Below are positions 16,283-25,370 of a stretch of DNA of 48,866 nt, one piece after another. Each line of letters begins with the position of its first letter. Positions within the stretch are counted from its first letter, which is position 1. A program made the translations under genes and the position numbers. The stretch spans positions 1-48,866 of the forward strand of contig JAFQJL010000013.1 in NCBI GenBank assembly GCA_017414965.1, read 5' to 3'. Source of the DNA: Clostridia bacterium (GTDB taxonomy: Bacteria; Bacillota; Clostridia; Oscillospirales; Acutalibacteraceae). Under the pieces are notes generated by a model. It saw only the letters and a list, made by a program, of their open reading frames with translations. It was not told the origin of the DNA and did not search any database.

Positions 16283-17635
16283 ATGGGTAGATTATTCGGA
16301 ACAGACGGCGTTCGCGGCGTTGCCAACCGCGAACTGACCTGTGATCTGGCAATGGGAATCGGTCGCGCCGCGGCGCTGGTATTGGCCAAAGGTGGCCGCC
16401 GTCGACCGGTGTTTGTGATCGGCGAGGATACGCGTATGTCCTCCGATATGCTGGAAGCGGCGCTGATCGCCGGTCTGTGCTCGGTGGGTGCAGACGTCAT
16501 TCGTTTGGGCGTGATTCCCACGCCGGCGGTGGCGTATCTGGTGGGTAAATACAAGGCGGACGCCGGCATTATGATCTCGGCGTCGCACAATCCGGCTGAG
16601 TATAACGGCATCAAGCTGTTTAACGGCGAAGGCTACAAGCTGGCGGACGCGCTGGAAGAGGAAATCGAATCCATTGTGCTGGATCAGGCGGCGACCCCGC
16701 CGACGCCGGTCGGTGGCGATGTCGGTAAGGTGACCATCGCCGAAAACGCCGTCAAGGATTATATCGATCACTTAAAGAGCAGCGTGCTGTTCTCGCTGGA
16801 CGGTTTGCGTATCGCCGTCGACTGCGCCAACGGCGCGGCATCGATGACGGCGCCGCGGTTGTTTGAGGAACTGGGTGCAGACGCGCACATTCTGTTTGCG
16901 CAGCCGGATGGCGTCAACATCAACAATGCCTGCGGCTCCACGCATCTGGAGGCGCTGTCGGCGTACGTGGTGGATAACAAGATGGATCTGGGCGTGGCGT
17001 TTGACGGCGACGCGGATCGCTGCTTGGTGGTAGACAAAAACGGTCAGCTGGTCGACGGCGACCAGATCATGGCGATCTGCTCGCTGGATCTGCGTGAACG
17101 CGGCAAGCTGAGTGGCAATACCGTGGTCGGCACCATTCTCACCAACTTCGGTTTCACCAAATTCTGCGAGGAGAACGACCTGCACTTTATCGCCACCAAG
17201 GTGGGCGACCGCTACGTGCTGGAGGAATTGCTGCTGGGCGATTTTGTGTTCGGCGGCGAGCAGTCCGGTCATATCATTTTCCGCGATTTCGCTACCACCG
17301 GTGACGGCGAATTGACCGCTATTCAGCTCTTGTCGTATATCAAGCGCACGGGCGGCGATCTTACCGATCTGGCTAAGGTGATGACGCGCTATCCGCAGCT
17401 GAGCATTAACCTGACCGTTTCGCCGGAAGGCAAACTGCAGTTCTACACCAACGCCAAGGTGAAAGCGGCGATTAACGCCGCCAAGAAGGCCCTCGGCAAA
17501 AGCGGTCGCGTGGTGGTGCGTCCGTCCGGCACCGAGCCACTGATTCGCGTGATGGCGGAAGGATCGGATAACGAGCTTATCAAAGAACAGGCGGAAGCCG
17601 TTGCGGCGGTCATCCGCGAAGAATTGTGTCAATAA
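16283..17635 (+). CDS. glmM: Phosphoglucosamine mutase
   Basis: A 450-residue enzyme converting glucosamine-6-phosphate to glucosamine-1-phosphate for cell-wall precursors. It starts GRLFGTDGVRG, has the phosphoserine loop ISASHNPAEYNGIK (Ser near residue 100), the metal-binding DGDADRC, the sugar-binding GGEQSGH and the phosphate-binding RPSGTEPLIRV. ATG 16283 gives AAAGGTG at 8 nt and the family's usual MG(K/R) start; ATG 16277, overlapping the upstream stop, is possible. It is cotranscribed with the hexapeptide protein. Confidence 0.95.
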   Translation: MGRLFGTDGVRGVANRELTCDLAMGIGRAAALVLAKGGRRRPVFVIGEDTRMSSDMLEAALIAGLCSVGADVIRLGVIPTPAVAYLVGKYKADAGIMISASHNPAEYNGIKLFNGEGYKLADALEEEIESIVLDQAATPPTPVGGDVGKVTIAENAVKDYIDHLKSSVLFSLDGLRIAVDCANGAASMTAPRLFEELGADAHILFAQPDGVNINNACGSTHLEALSAYVVDNKMDLGVAFDGDADRCLVVDKNGQLVDGDQIMAICSLDLRERGKLSGNTVVGTILTNFGFTKFCEENDLHFIATKVGDRYVLEELLLGDFVFGGEQSGHIIFRDFATTGDGELTAIQLLSYIKRTGGDLTDLAKVMTRYPQLSINLTVSPEGKLQFYTNAKVKAAINAAKKALGKSGRVVVRPSGTEPLIRVMAEGSDNELIKEQAEAVAAVIREELCQ

Positions 17636-17656
17636 TTCCTCCCGATTTGAATAAAG

Positions 17657-17692
17657 CAAAAGCGTCGTCGGTATGTTCCGACGACGCTTTTG
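17657..17692. terminator. Terminator after glmM, shared with the opposite strand
   Basis: A 15-bp stem (17657-17671 with 17678-17692) ends in CTTTTG. It abuts the stop codon of the minus-strand gene that starts at 18052. Confidence 0.8.
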
Positions 17693-18052
17693 TCAATGTT
17701 TGGGGAAGTTGGCAATGGAGCCGGCGGCTTGCACCGTGTAATAATACTCCTTGTTGCGCGTGCCGATGAAGTAGGTGGTGTTGACCAGCGAGACGTGCGC
17801 TTTGATGGTTTTGATCAGCTTGCCGTCCTTCGCTGTGAGATCTACGCACACCTGCGGATAGGGGTTGCCCTCCGGATAGGTCATATACATCCGAGCCGTT
17901 GCGCCATCCTCAAAGGTGGCGGTAAAACCGGCGGCAACCTTTTCCGACCAGCGCGTATAAGCGCCGGTTTCCTGCTTGGGAAGATAATACAGACGGTTGT
18001 ACACCTGCATCTCCTCGGCCGGTACCGTGGTGGTTTCGTAAAACTTTTCCAT
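17693..18052 (-). CDS. Small protein of unknown function
   Basis: A 119-residue soluble protein not recognised as a member of a named family. It is rich in aromatic residues (many Tyr) and alternating polar/hydrophobic stretches that suggest beta strands, with no signal peptide, membrane helix or Cys cluster. The start ATG 18052 is 10 nt after the prfC stop, with AAGGTGACACG as a weak-to-fair ribosome site, so it is probably the distal gene of a prfC operon. Codon use resembles its neighbours, supporting a real gene. Confidence 0.7.
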   Translation of the reverse strand: MEKFYETTTVPAEEMQVYNRLYYLPKQETGAYTRWSEKVAAGFTATFEDGATARMYMTYPEGNPYPQVCVDLTAKDGKLIKTIKAHVSLVNTTYFIGTRNKEYYYTVQAAGSIANFPKH

Positions 18053-18061
18053 CGTGTCACC

Positions 18062-19660
18062 TTATCCCTTACTAAAATCGAGCAATTCCAGCCCGTCGTT
18101 GTGCTGTTCCGCCCAAGCGATGTTCCACTCGCCGGAAAACAGCAACAGCTTGTTGCCGCGCATATCCTGCACGCGGCGCGTATCCGAGGTGAGATCCAGT
18201 TTTTTCGGATCAATGGTCTGATCCGCCAGCCAGCGGGCAAACTCGTAGGTCAGCGGCTCCATCCGCACCTCGACGTTGTACTCGTTTTTCAGACGGTAGT
18301 CGAGCACTTCAAACTGCAGTTCGCCGACCACGCCGACGATCACTTCCTCCATACCGCCTTCTAAATCGCGGAAGATCTGGATGGCGCCCTCCTGCGCGAT
18401 CTGGGTGATGCCCTTGACAAACTGCTTGCGCTTCATGGTATCCAGCTGCCGCACCAGACGGAAATGCTCCGGCTCGAAGGTGGGGATGCCCTCAAACGTC
18501 ACTTTTTTTGACGGCGCACACAGCGTGTCGCCAATGGAGAACAAACCGGGATCGAACACGCCGATGATGTCACCGGCGTACGCTTCCTCGATGACCTCGC
18601 GGCTCTCCGCCATCAACTGCTGCGGCTGGGAAAGCCGCATTTTTTTCTGCCCTTGCACGTGGTAGACCTCTTTGTTGGCCTCAAACTTGCCCGAGCAGAT
18701 GCGCATAAACGCGATGCGGTCGCGATGCGCCTTGTTCATATTCGCCTGAATTTTAAACACAAACGCCGAAAACGCCGGATCAAACGGATCGATCTCGCCG
18801 TCGGGCGTGCGCCGCGAAAGAGGCGGCGGCGTCATCGACAGAAAATCGCGCAAAAACGGTTCTACGCCGAAATTGGTCAACGCCGAGCCGAAAAACACCG
18901 GCGTCAGCTCGCCGCGTTGAACGGCGTCAATGTCAAATTCGCTGCCGGCGCCGTCCAGAAGCTCCATATCCTCCAGCAATTTTTCGTGCTGAGCCGGGGA
19001 GATAAGCTCGTCGGCGGCGGCATCGCCGAGCGCCGCGTATTGCGCGGCCGCCTCGTACTTGCCGGCGGTGGTTTCGCTGGTGCCGGAGAACACCGCAATG
19101 CGGTCGGCTGTGCGCTCGTACACGCCGCGGAACTCCTTGCCGGAGCCGATCGGCCAGTTGACCGCGTAGGTCTGGATGCCGAGCACGTTTTCGATTTCCT
19201 CCAACAGATCCAGCGGATCGCGCGAATCGCGGTCCATTTTGTTGATGAAGGTAAAGATCGGGATGTGGCGCATCACGCAGACCTTAAACAGCTTTTTGGT
19301 CTGACGCTCGACGCCCTTGGAGGCATCGATGACCATCACGGCCGAATCGGCCGCCATCAGCGTGCGATAGGTATCCTCCGAGAAATCCTGGTGACCGGGG
19401 GTGTCAAGGATGTTGATGCAAAAGCCGTCGTATTCAAACTGCATCACCGAAGAGGTGACCGAGATACCGCGCTGCTTTTCGATCTCCATCCAGTCGGACA
19501 CCGCGTGCTTCATATTCCGTTTTCCCTTGACCATACCGGCCGCAGCGATCGCACCGCCGTACAGCAGGAACTTTTCGGTCAAGGTGGTTTTACCGGCGTC
19601 GGGGTGCGAGATGATCGCAAAGGTGCGGCGCCGTTTGATCTGTTCGTCGAGTTCAGGCAT
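18062..19660 (-). CDS. prfC: Peptide chain release factor 3
   Basis: A 532-residue translational GTPase that removes RF1/RF2 from ribosomes after termination. The G domain shows SHPDAGKTTLTEK (P-loop), RGISVTSS (switch I), DTPGHQDFSEDTYR (G3, family-typical) and NKMDRD (G4). The C-terminal part includes GVVGELQFEVLDYRLKNEYN, diagnostic of RF3. Length matches the family (~529). ATG 19660 is preceded by AAAGGAG; a TTGCAA/TATAAT promoter lies at 19693-19721. Confidence 0.96.
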   Translation of the reverse strand: MPELDEQIKRRRTFAIISHPDAGKTTLTEKFLLYGGAIAAAGMVKGKRNMKHAVSDWMEIEKQRGISVTSSVMQFEYDGFCINILDTPGHQDFSEDTYRTLMAADSAVMVIDASKGVERQTKKLFKVCVMRHIPIFTFINKMDRDSRDPLDLLEEIENVLGIQTYAVNWPIGSGKEFRGVYERTADRIAVFSGTSETTAGKYEAAAQYAALGDAAADELISPAQHEKLLEDMELLDGAGSEFDIDAVQRGELTPVFFGSALTNFGVEPFLRDFLSMTPPPLSRRTPDGEIDPFDPAFSAFVFKIQANMNKAHRDRIAFMRICSGKFEANKEVYHVQGQKKMRLSQPQQLMAESREVIEEAYAGDIIGVFDPGLFSIGDTLCAPSKKVTFEGIPTFEPEHFRLVRQLDTMKRKQFVKGITQIAQEGAIQIFRDLEGGMEEVIVGVVGELQFEVLDYRLKNEYNVEVRMEPLTYEFARWLADQTIDPKKLDLTSDTRRVQDMRGNKLLLFSGEWNIAWAEQHNDGLELLDFSKG

Positions 19661-19692
19661 AGGAATGCTCCTTTAACAAAATTCCACTCTAT

Positions 19693-19721
19693 ATTATATA
19701 GTGAAACGCCCTATATTGCAA
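19693..19721 (-). promoter_or_regulatory. Promoter for prfC
   Basis: Minus strand TTGCAA (19721-19716), 17-nt spacer, TATAAT (19698-19693). It lies just past the end of ribU. Confidence 0.75.
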
Positions 19722-19728
19722 GCGAAAT

Positions 19729-20406
19729 TTACAGCACACCATTCCACGCCAGCACCACCAAAACAGCGGAGAGGAGCAGGAACGCGCCGACCAACGTCAC
19801 CCACAGCGTCACGCGGCGGCTTTTGGGGGTGCCGCTGCTTGCCGGCAGCAGATGCGCTGCACGCAGCGCCGTCGTCAGCGGATTGTACAGCATCAGCGTC
19901 AGCGCGAGGTTGGCCACGCCCTGAATTAAGTTAAAGGGCAAAAAGATCGGCAACAGCATACCGGCTACGACCGCACGGTCAACGTGCATATACAGCGGTG
20001 TGATGAGGTAGTTCCACAACAACATCAGACCGGTGGTGCCGATCACCGCGAGCGTCAGGCCGGTCACCGCACCGGCGAGGGTGCGCCGTTTGGTGTACAC
20101 CAGCGATGCGATACACGCAAAGCCGGCGGTGGTGAGGACGTTCATCACCAAACCGATTAGCCCCGTATCGCTGACCGTGAGCAGCTCCAGCAGCGCCACC
20201 GCTACCGACATCACCAGCGCCGCCAGCGGTCCGTACAGAAATCCGCCGATGGCGATCACGGTGCTCTTGGGGTCGTATTTTAAGAAATTTCCGCCGATCG
20301 CCGGCACAAAGTGAAAGACAAAGGCCAGCACAAACGCAATGGCGACCAACATCGCCATGACGACCAAGCGGCGAGTGTGTTCGGTACGATCTTGCATAGC
20401 AGACAT
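19729..20406 (-). CDS. ribU: Riboflavin ECF transporter S component
   Basis: A 225-residue membrane protein with six hydrophobic segments that binds riboflavin and works with a shared EcfA/A'/T module (not in this window). N-terminal RRLVVMAMLVAIAFVL and the FLKYDPKSTVIAIGGFLYGP motif match RibU, whose K-DP-D/K segment lines the flavin site. Start ATG 20406 is set by GAAAGGAGC just upstream and because the upstream sequence belongs to the riboswitch terminator. The FMN riboswitch makes the substrate assignment strong. About 40 polar residues near the end precede a final membrane helix. Confidence 0.93.
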   Translation of the reverse strand: MSAMQDRTEHTRRLVVMAMLVAIAFVLAFVFHFVPAIGGNFLKYDPKSTVIAIGGFLYGPLAALVMSVAVALLELLTVSDTGLIGLVMNVLTTAGFACIASLVYTKRRTLAGAVTGLTLAVIGTTGLMLLWNYLITPLYMHVDRAVVAGMLLPIFLPFNLIQGVANLALTLMLYNPLTTALRAAHLLPASSGTPKSRRVTLWVTLVGAFLLLSAVLVVLAWNGVL

Positions 20407-20424
20407 ATAAAAAGCTCCTTTCAT

Positions 20425-20456
20425 AAAAAGCGCCCCACTGCAAGACAGTGGGGCGC
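20425..20456 (-). terminator. Terminator of the FMN riboswitch expression platform
   Basis: On the minus strand an 11-bp GC-rich stem (20456-20446 with 20440-20430) and a 5-nt loop are followed by TTTTT, 20 nt before the ribU start codon. High FMN should favour this hairpin and stop transcription. Confidence 0.88.
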
Positions 20457-20472
20457 ACCAATAACAAGTGGT

Positions 20473-20582
<110 letters not shown>

Positions 20583-20583
<1 letters not shown>

Positions 20584-21041
20584 CATTCTTTTGTTTTGAA
20601 TACAACGAATTTGCTGAAAAAGTAGTTGAGGATCACCACGATCACAGCAAGCAGCATCTTGGCGATCATGGTGCCGCTGAGCGTGATGCCAAGCAGCGTA
20701 AACAACTCGCCGCCCAAGCCGGCGATGTCGACCAAGAGGAACAGTCCCAGTTGCTCCGCTGCCAGCGAAACCAGTCGCGCGGACAGAAACGAAAGCAGCT
20801 CGCGCAGGATGGCCTTTGGTGCGCGCGTGTGGCTCTCGAACACCCAGCGCTTGTTGACCAGATAGGCAAACAGCACCGCGATCAACCACGCGAATACGTT
20901 GGAGATCAGGTACCATTCGTCTCCCAGCAACACGTTAAACAGCTTAAAGCTGACGAAGTTGACGACCGTGGTGGCACCGCCGAACAGCACATACAGGATC
21001 GGCTCGCGGTGCGCGACGAAAAACGCTTTAATCTTGTTCAT
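20583..21041 (-). CDS. GtrA family membrane protein
   Basis: A 152-residue protein with four hydrophobic segments and the GtrA signature FGGATTVVNFVSFKLFN near the N-terminus plus FVNKRWVFESHT-like sequence (YLVNKRWVFES) in the first third. GtrA proteins are thought to flip undecaprenyl-phosphate-linked sugars, or to help membrane glycosyltransferases in cell-envelope decoration. It overlaps the preceding glycosyltransferase gene by 14 nt, so the pair should act together. Its stop codon touches the FMN aptamer of ribU. Confidence 0.88.
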
Positions 21042-21978
21042 ACGACCGCTTCTCTTTCACAATATAGATCGGCCGTTCTTTGACCTGAGTATGCACTTTG
21101 CCGAGATACAGACCGAGCACGCCTTGGTTAAACGAGAGCGCGCTGCTTAGCAACAAAACCAGCGCCGCCACCCACGCAGACGCCGGCACCGCCTGTCCGC
21201 ACAACAGCAGGATCAGCGATACGATGGCGGTCAGCGCCGCGGCGATGAGCATCACGATGCTCATAAACACCGGCCATTTCAGCGGAACGTCGGTGTAGGC
21301 GACAATGCCATTGGCGGCGTAGCGAAGCAGCTTCCAGAAACCCCATTTGGTCTGGCCGGCTTTGCGTTCTTGCACTTCGTAGGGGATCGACTCGGTGGTG
21401 TAGCCCACCCACGAGAAGATGCCTTTGGAGAAGCGGTGGTACTCGGTCATCGACAGCACCGCCTCCACCACCGGACGGCGGAGCGTACGGAAATCGCTGG
21501 CGTCGGGAATGATCTCCACCTCGGTGATACGGTTTAGGACTTTGTAAAAGGTCTCTTTGCACCACTCGATATACTTGCTTTCCTTGCGTCCGTTTTGATA
21601 GGCGGCCACCATATCGATCTCCGGCTTCTCATCCAGCAGACGCCCCATTTTCACTGCGATCTCCGGCTGCTGCTGCAGGTCGGCGTCGATGATGGTGACG
21701 TACTCGCCCTTTGCGGCGCGCAGACCGGCGAGCATCGCGGCCTCCTTGCCGAAGTTGCGCGAGAAGCGGATGATCTGCAAATGCAGCTGCGGATGCGCCT
21801 CAAACAGCCGATCCAGTTCTTGCTGGGTACGATCGGTGCTGCCGTCGTTGACAAACACGATCTCATAATCGGCCGTATAGCCGTCCATCGCCGCTTCGGC
21901 GGCGGCTAAAAACGCCGCCACGTTGTCCTCCTCGTTGTAGCAGGGGACCACCAACGAATGTTTGATTGTAGCAGACAC
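21028..21978 (-). CDS. Family 2 glycosyltransferase, polyprenyl-phosphate type
   Basis: A 316-residue GT-A fold enzyme with VVPCYNEEDNV at the N-terminus, NDGSTDRTQQ, the metal-binding DADLQQ (DxD), and two C-terminal membrane helices (~235-295). This matches the GtrB/YkcC/DPM1-like group that loads a sugar onto undecaprenyl phosphate at the inner face of the membrane. GTG 21978 is preceded by GGAGG; a perfect promoter lies at 22014-22042. The GtrA partner follows. Confidence 0.92.
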   Translation of the reverse strand: MSATIKHSLVVPCYNEEDNVAAFLAAAEAAMDGYTADYEIVFVNDGSTDRTQQELDRLFEAHPQLHLQIIRFSRNFGKEAAMLAGLRAAKGEYVTIIDADLQQQPEIAVKMGRLLDEKPEIDMVAAYQNGRKESKYIEWCKETFYKVLNRITEVEIIPDASDFRTLRRPVVEAVLSMTEYHRFSKGIFSWVGYTTESIPYEVQERKAGQTKWGFWKLLRYAANGIVAYTDVPLKWPVFMSIVMLIAAALTAIVSLILLLCGQAVPASAWVAALVLLLSSALSFNQGVLGLYLGKVHTQVKERPIYIVKEKRSYEQD

Positions 21979-22013
21979 GGCGTTTCGCCTCCGTTCCTAA
22001 AAGATACCTTTAC

Positions 22014-22042
22014 ATTATAGGGGATTTTGCGGTAACTGTCAA
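22014..22042 (-). promoter_or_regulatory. Promoter of the GT2-gtrA (and possibly ribU) transcript
   Basis: Minus strand TTGACA (22042-22037), 17-nt spacer, TATAAT (22019-22014): perfect consensus. Confidence 0.88.
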
Positions 22043-22059
22043 CTTTTTTTGCTTTTGCC

Positions 22060-22088
22060 TTGCAACCATATCCAAATTATGGTATGGT
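22060..22088 (+). promoter_or_regulatory. Promoter for the phosphohexomutase operon
   Basis: TTGCAA (22060-22065), 17 nt, TATGGT (22083-22088) preceded by TGG. It diverges from the GT2 promoter. Confidence 0.6.
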
Positions 22089-22118
22089 ATATATGGAATA
22101 TTGTGTGGAGGGCTCTGT

Positions 22119-23603
22119 ATGCTGAATGCCTATTGGAAACATTTTAAAAGCGGTAGTGACATTCGCGGCGTAGCGCTGGAAAACGAGTGGGGCGATGCCG
22201 TTGACTTGACCTCGGAGGCGGTGGAACGGATGGCGCGCGGCTTTGCGCGCTGGCTCTCGCAGGCAACCAAGAAGCCGACCGATCGGTTGACCGTGGCCGT
22301 TGGTCGCGATAGCCGGTTGTCCGGTCCGCGGATGACCGAGGACGTCGTGCGCGGTCTGACGGCGATGGGCGTGTCTGTGTCGGTGTGCGGTATGGCCTCC
22401 ACGCCGGCGATGTTTATGACTACCGTGGATCTGGGGGTGGATGCGGCGATTCAAATCACCGCCAGTCACCATCCCTACCATCGCAATGGTCTCAAATTCT
22501 TTTTGCCGACCGGCGGTCTGGAGGGATTCCAGATCGAAGAACTACTGTTGTGCGCGCAGGAAGGGGATCTGTCGGATGCCGCGGTGTCCGGTAAAGCGGT
22601 CGAGGTGGACTATATGTCTACCTATTGCGCACGCTTGCGTAAGCTGATCTGCGACGGCGTCAACGCCGCCGATTACGAGCACCCGTTGGCGGGTTATCGC
22701 ATTGTGGTGGATGCCGGCAACGGCGCCGGCGGCTTTTATGCCACCGAGGTGTTGGCGCCGCTTGGTGCAGACGTTACCGGCAGTCGCTATCTGGAGCCGG
22801 ACGGGCGTTTCCCCAATCATACCCCCAACCCCGAAAATGCCGAGGCAATGGCGAGCATCTGCGAGGCGACGGTGTCGTCCGGCGCGGATCTCGGCGTGAT
22901 CTTTGATACGGACGTGGACCGCGCGGGTTGCGTGGATGCCTCCGGCGCCGAGATCAACCGAAATCGTCTGGTGGCGCTGGCGGCGGCGATCGCGTTGGAG
23001 GACCAACCGGACGGCTGGATCGTCACCGACTCCATCACGTCGGATGGATTAAAGGTGTTTATCGAGCAACAACTCGGCGGTCACCACCGTCGTTTCAAGC
23101 GTGGATACCGCAACGTCATCAACGAAGCGCAGCGGCTGTGCGCGGAGGGAAAGAACGCGCCGTTGGCGATTGAAACCTCCGGTCACGCGGCGCTTCGCGA
23201 CAACTATTTTTTGGACGACGGCGCGTATCTCATTACCCGTATTATTATCAAGCTGGCGCAGGGACAATCTCCCGAACGCTTGATTGCCGGTCTGCAAGAG
23301 CCGGCTGAAGCGCAGGAGATCCGCTATGCGATCACCGAGCCGGCGTTTGCCGATTACGGCAAGCAGGTACTGGCGGATCTGGAGGCGTATGCCGTCGCTA
23401 ATGGGTGGACGGTGGCCGACGACAGCTGCGAGGGCGTGCGCATCGCGTTTCCGGCCGGCGAGGGCGACGGCTGGGCGCTGTTGCGGCTCAGCGTGCACGA
23501 TCCGGTGATGCCGCTGAACGTGGAAAGCAACGTGTGCGGCGGATGCGCCGTTATCCGAGAGAAATTACAGCCGTTTATCCAATCGAAAACCGGCTTGAAG
23601 TGA
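22119..23603 (+). CDS. Phosphohexomutase (phosphomannomutase/phosphoglucomutase family)
   Basis: A 494-residue alpha-D-phosphohexomutase that should interconvert hexose 1- and 6-phosphates. It shows SGSDIRGVA near the N-terminus, the phosphoserine loop ITASHHPYHRNGLKFF, the metal site FDTDVDRAG and the sugar loop ETSGHAAL. The last domain carries RLSVHDPVMPLN where many relatives have RPSGTEP/RASNTEP, a variant phosphate-binding loop. ATG 22119 is chosen for GGAGGG 8 nt upstream. It begins an apparent operon with prmA and rsmI. Mannose versus glucose preference cannot be told from sequence. Confidence 0.87.
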   Translation: MLNAYWKHFKSGSDIRGVALENEWGDAVDLTSEAVERMARGFARWLSQATKKPTDRLTVAVGRDSRLSGPRMTEDVVRGLTAMGVSVSVCGMASTPAMFMTTVDLGVDAAIQITASHHPYHRNGLKFFLPTGGLEGFQIEELLLCAQEGDLSDAAVSGKAVEVDYMSTYCARLRKLICDGVNAADYEHPLAGYRIVVDAGNGAGGFYATEVLAPLGADVTGSRYLEPDGRFPNHTPNPENAEAMASICEATVSSGADLGVIFDTDVDRAGCVDASGAEINRNRLVALAAAIALEDQPDGWIVTDSITSDGLKVFIEQQLGGHHRRFKRGYRNVINEAQRLCAEGKNAPLAIETSGHAALRDNYFLDDGAYLITRIIIKLAQGQSPERLIAGLQEPAEAQEIRYAITEPAFADYGKQVLADLEAYAVANGWTVADDSCEGVRIAFPAGEGDGWALLRLSVHDPVMPLNVESNVCGGCAVIREKLQPFIQSKTGLK

Positions 23604-23612
23604 GGAATGGAT

Positions 23613-24536
23613 ATGCAGGATTGGACCGAATTGACCGTTACGGTGCCGACCGAGATGGCGGATGTTGCGACTGACATCGCCAATATGGTGGTGCCGTACG
23701 GCGTATACATTGAGGATTACAGCAACTTGGAGGAGGCCGCGTGGGAGATCGCACACATCGATCTGATCGACGAGGAACTGCTCGCGCGCGATCGCACCAA
23801 GGCGATCATCCACATCTACATCAGTCCCGAGGAAAATCCGGCGGAGGCGCTGGCGTTTTTGAGCGAGCGTCTGACCGCCGAGAAGATCGAGCACACGCTG
23901 GGCAGCTCGCAGGTTTGCGAGGACGATTGGGCAAACAACTGGAAGAAATATTTTAAGCCGCTGCCGGTGGGTGAGAAACTGATCATCAGTCCGACGTGGG
24001 AGCCGGCAACCGACGTGGGCGACCGCGCGGTGCTGTCCATCGATCCGGGTATGGCGTTCGGCACCGGCGGACACGATACCACACGACTGGTGCTGGAAAC
24101 GATGGAACGGTATATCACCGACGGCGTGGATGTGCTGGACGTGGGCTGCGGAAGCGGTATTTTGTCTATCGCGGCGCTGTTGCTCGGCGCCGGCACAGCG
24201 ACCGGTGTGGACATCGATCCGCTGGCGGTCAAGACCGCGGTCGAAAACGGTGAGCTGAACGGGTTTTCGGCGCCGCAGTATCGCATGATGCAGGGCGATC
24301 TGGCCACCGCGGTGACTGGTCGCTACGGCGTGGTGGTGGCCAATATCGTGGCGGATGCGATCATTATGTTGTCGAAGGATGCTTCGCGGTTTATGGCGGA
24401 GGGCGGTGTCTACATCGTGTCCGGCATTATCGATACGCGTGAGCAGGACGTGCTGCAGGCACTGGACGCCTGCGGTCTGACCGTAAAGGAACGCCGTGAA
24501 AGCGGCGGATGGCTGTGCCTGGTGTGTGAGCGATGA
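23613..24536 (+). CDS. prmA: Ribosomal protein L11 methyltransferase
   Basis: A 307-residue S-adenosylmethionine-dependent enzyme that trimethylates ribosomal protein L11. The small N-terminal substrate-recognition domain (~1-60) precedes a class I methyltransferase fold: DPGMAFGTGGHDTTRL, then VLDVGCGSGILSIAALLLGA (motif I) and VVANIVADAI (NPP-equivalent). ATG 23613 has GTGAGG at 7 nt; ATG 23607 is also in frame. It overlaps rsmI by 4 nt (ATGA). Confidence 0.94.
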   Translation: MQDWTELTVTVPTEMADVATDIANMVVPYGVYIEDYSNLEEAAWEIAHIDLIDEELLARDRTKAIIHIYISPEENPAEALAFLSERLTAEKIEHTLGSSQVCEDDWANNWKKYFKPLPVGEKLIISPTWEPATDVGDRAVLSIDPGMAFGTGGHDTTRLVLETMERYITDGVDVLDVGCGSGILSIAALLLGAGTATGVDIDPLAVKTAVENGELNGFSAPQYRMMQGDLATAVTGRYGVVVANIVADAIIMLSKDASRFMAEGGVYIVSGIIDTREQDVLQALDACGLTVKERRESGGWLCLVCER

Positions 24537-25357
24537 GTGGAAGCTTGACGTTGATCGGTACGCCGATCGGAAATCTGTCGGATTTTTCGCCGCGTGCGGT
24601 AGAGGCGCTGAAAGCGTGCGATGCGATCGCCGCGGAGGACACGCGCGTGACGCTGAAGTTGCTCAATCATTTCGGCATCAAAAAGCCGCTGGTCAGTTAT
24701 TACGAACACAACAAGCAACAGCGCGCCGAGCCGCTTTGTGCGCGGATGGAGGCCGGTGAGCATCTCGTGTTGGTATCGGATGCCGGCATGCCGGCGATCT
24801 CCGATCCGGGGGAGGATTTGGTAAAAGAATGCCACCGCCGCGGTATTTCGGTACGGGTGGTGCCGGGGCCGACCGCTATGGCGACGGCGCTGGCGGTATC
24901 CGGTCAGCCGACCGGTCGGTTTACCTTCGAGGGATTTTTGAGCGTTACCACGCGGACGCGACGTGAGCATCTGGATTCGCTGCGAAACGAGCCGCGCACG
25001 ATGGTGTTTTACGAGGCACCGCATAAATTGCTGCGCACGCTGGAGGATCTGCGAGATGCGTTTGGTGCTGACCGCGGCATTACGGTGGTGCGGGAACTGA
25101 CCAAGATCCACGAGGAGATTTTGCCGACCACGCTGGGCGAAGCTTGCGAGCATTTCCAACAAACTCCCCCCAAGGGCGAATTTGTGCTGGTGGTCGCCGG
25201 TGCGCCGGAAACGGCTCCGGAGACGGTGTCGCTGGAGGATGCGGTGGAAATGGCGCGTAGCTATGTGGCCGAAGGTATGCGTGCGGCGGATGCCGCCAAG
25301 CGTGCGGCGCTGGAAACCGGTTGTCGAAAAGGCGAGATCTATAAAGGTTTGATTTGA
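24533..25357 (+). CDS. rsmI: 16S rRNA (cytidine(1402)-2'-O)-methyltransferase
   Basis: A 274-residue SAM-dependent enzyme of the tetrapyrrole-methylase fold that modifies C1402 in the ribosomal decoding centre. It has the N-terminal LIGTPIGNLSDFSPRAVEAL, AEDTRVT, VSDAGMPAISDPG and FEGFL landmarks, and the C-terminal RPEI-like helix region. It is translationally coupled to prmA, giving a small ribosome-modification operon. Confidence 0.95.
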   Translation: MSGSLTLIGTPIGNLSDFSPRAVEALKACDAIAAEDTRVTLKLLNHFGIKKPLVSYYEHNKQQRAEPLCARMEAGEHLVLVSDAGMPAISDPGEDLVKECHRRGISVRVVPGPTAMATALAVSGQPTGRFTFEGFLSVTTRTRREHLDSLRNEPRTMVFYEAPHKLLRTLEDLRDAFGADRGITVVRELTKIHEEILPTTLGEACEHFQQTPPKGEFVLVVAGAPETAPETVSLEDAVEMARSYVAEGMRAADAAKRAALETGCRKGEIYKGLI

Positions 25358-25370
25358 GAGGATGAGGGGT

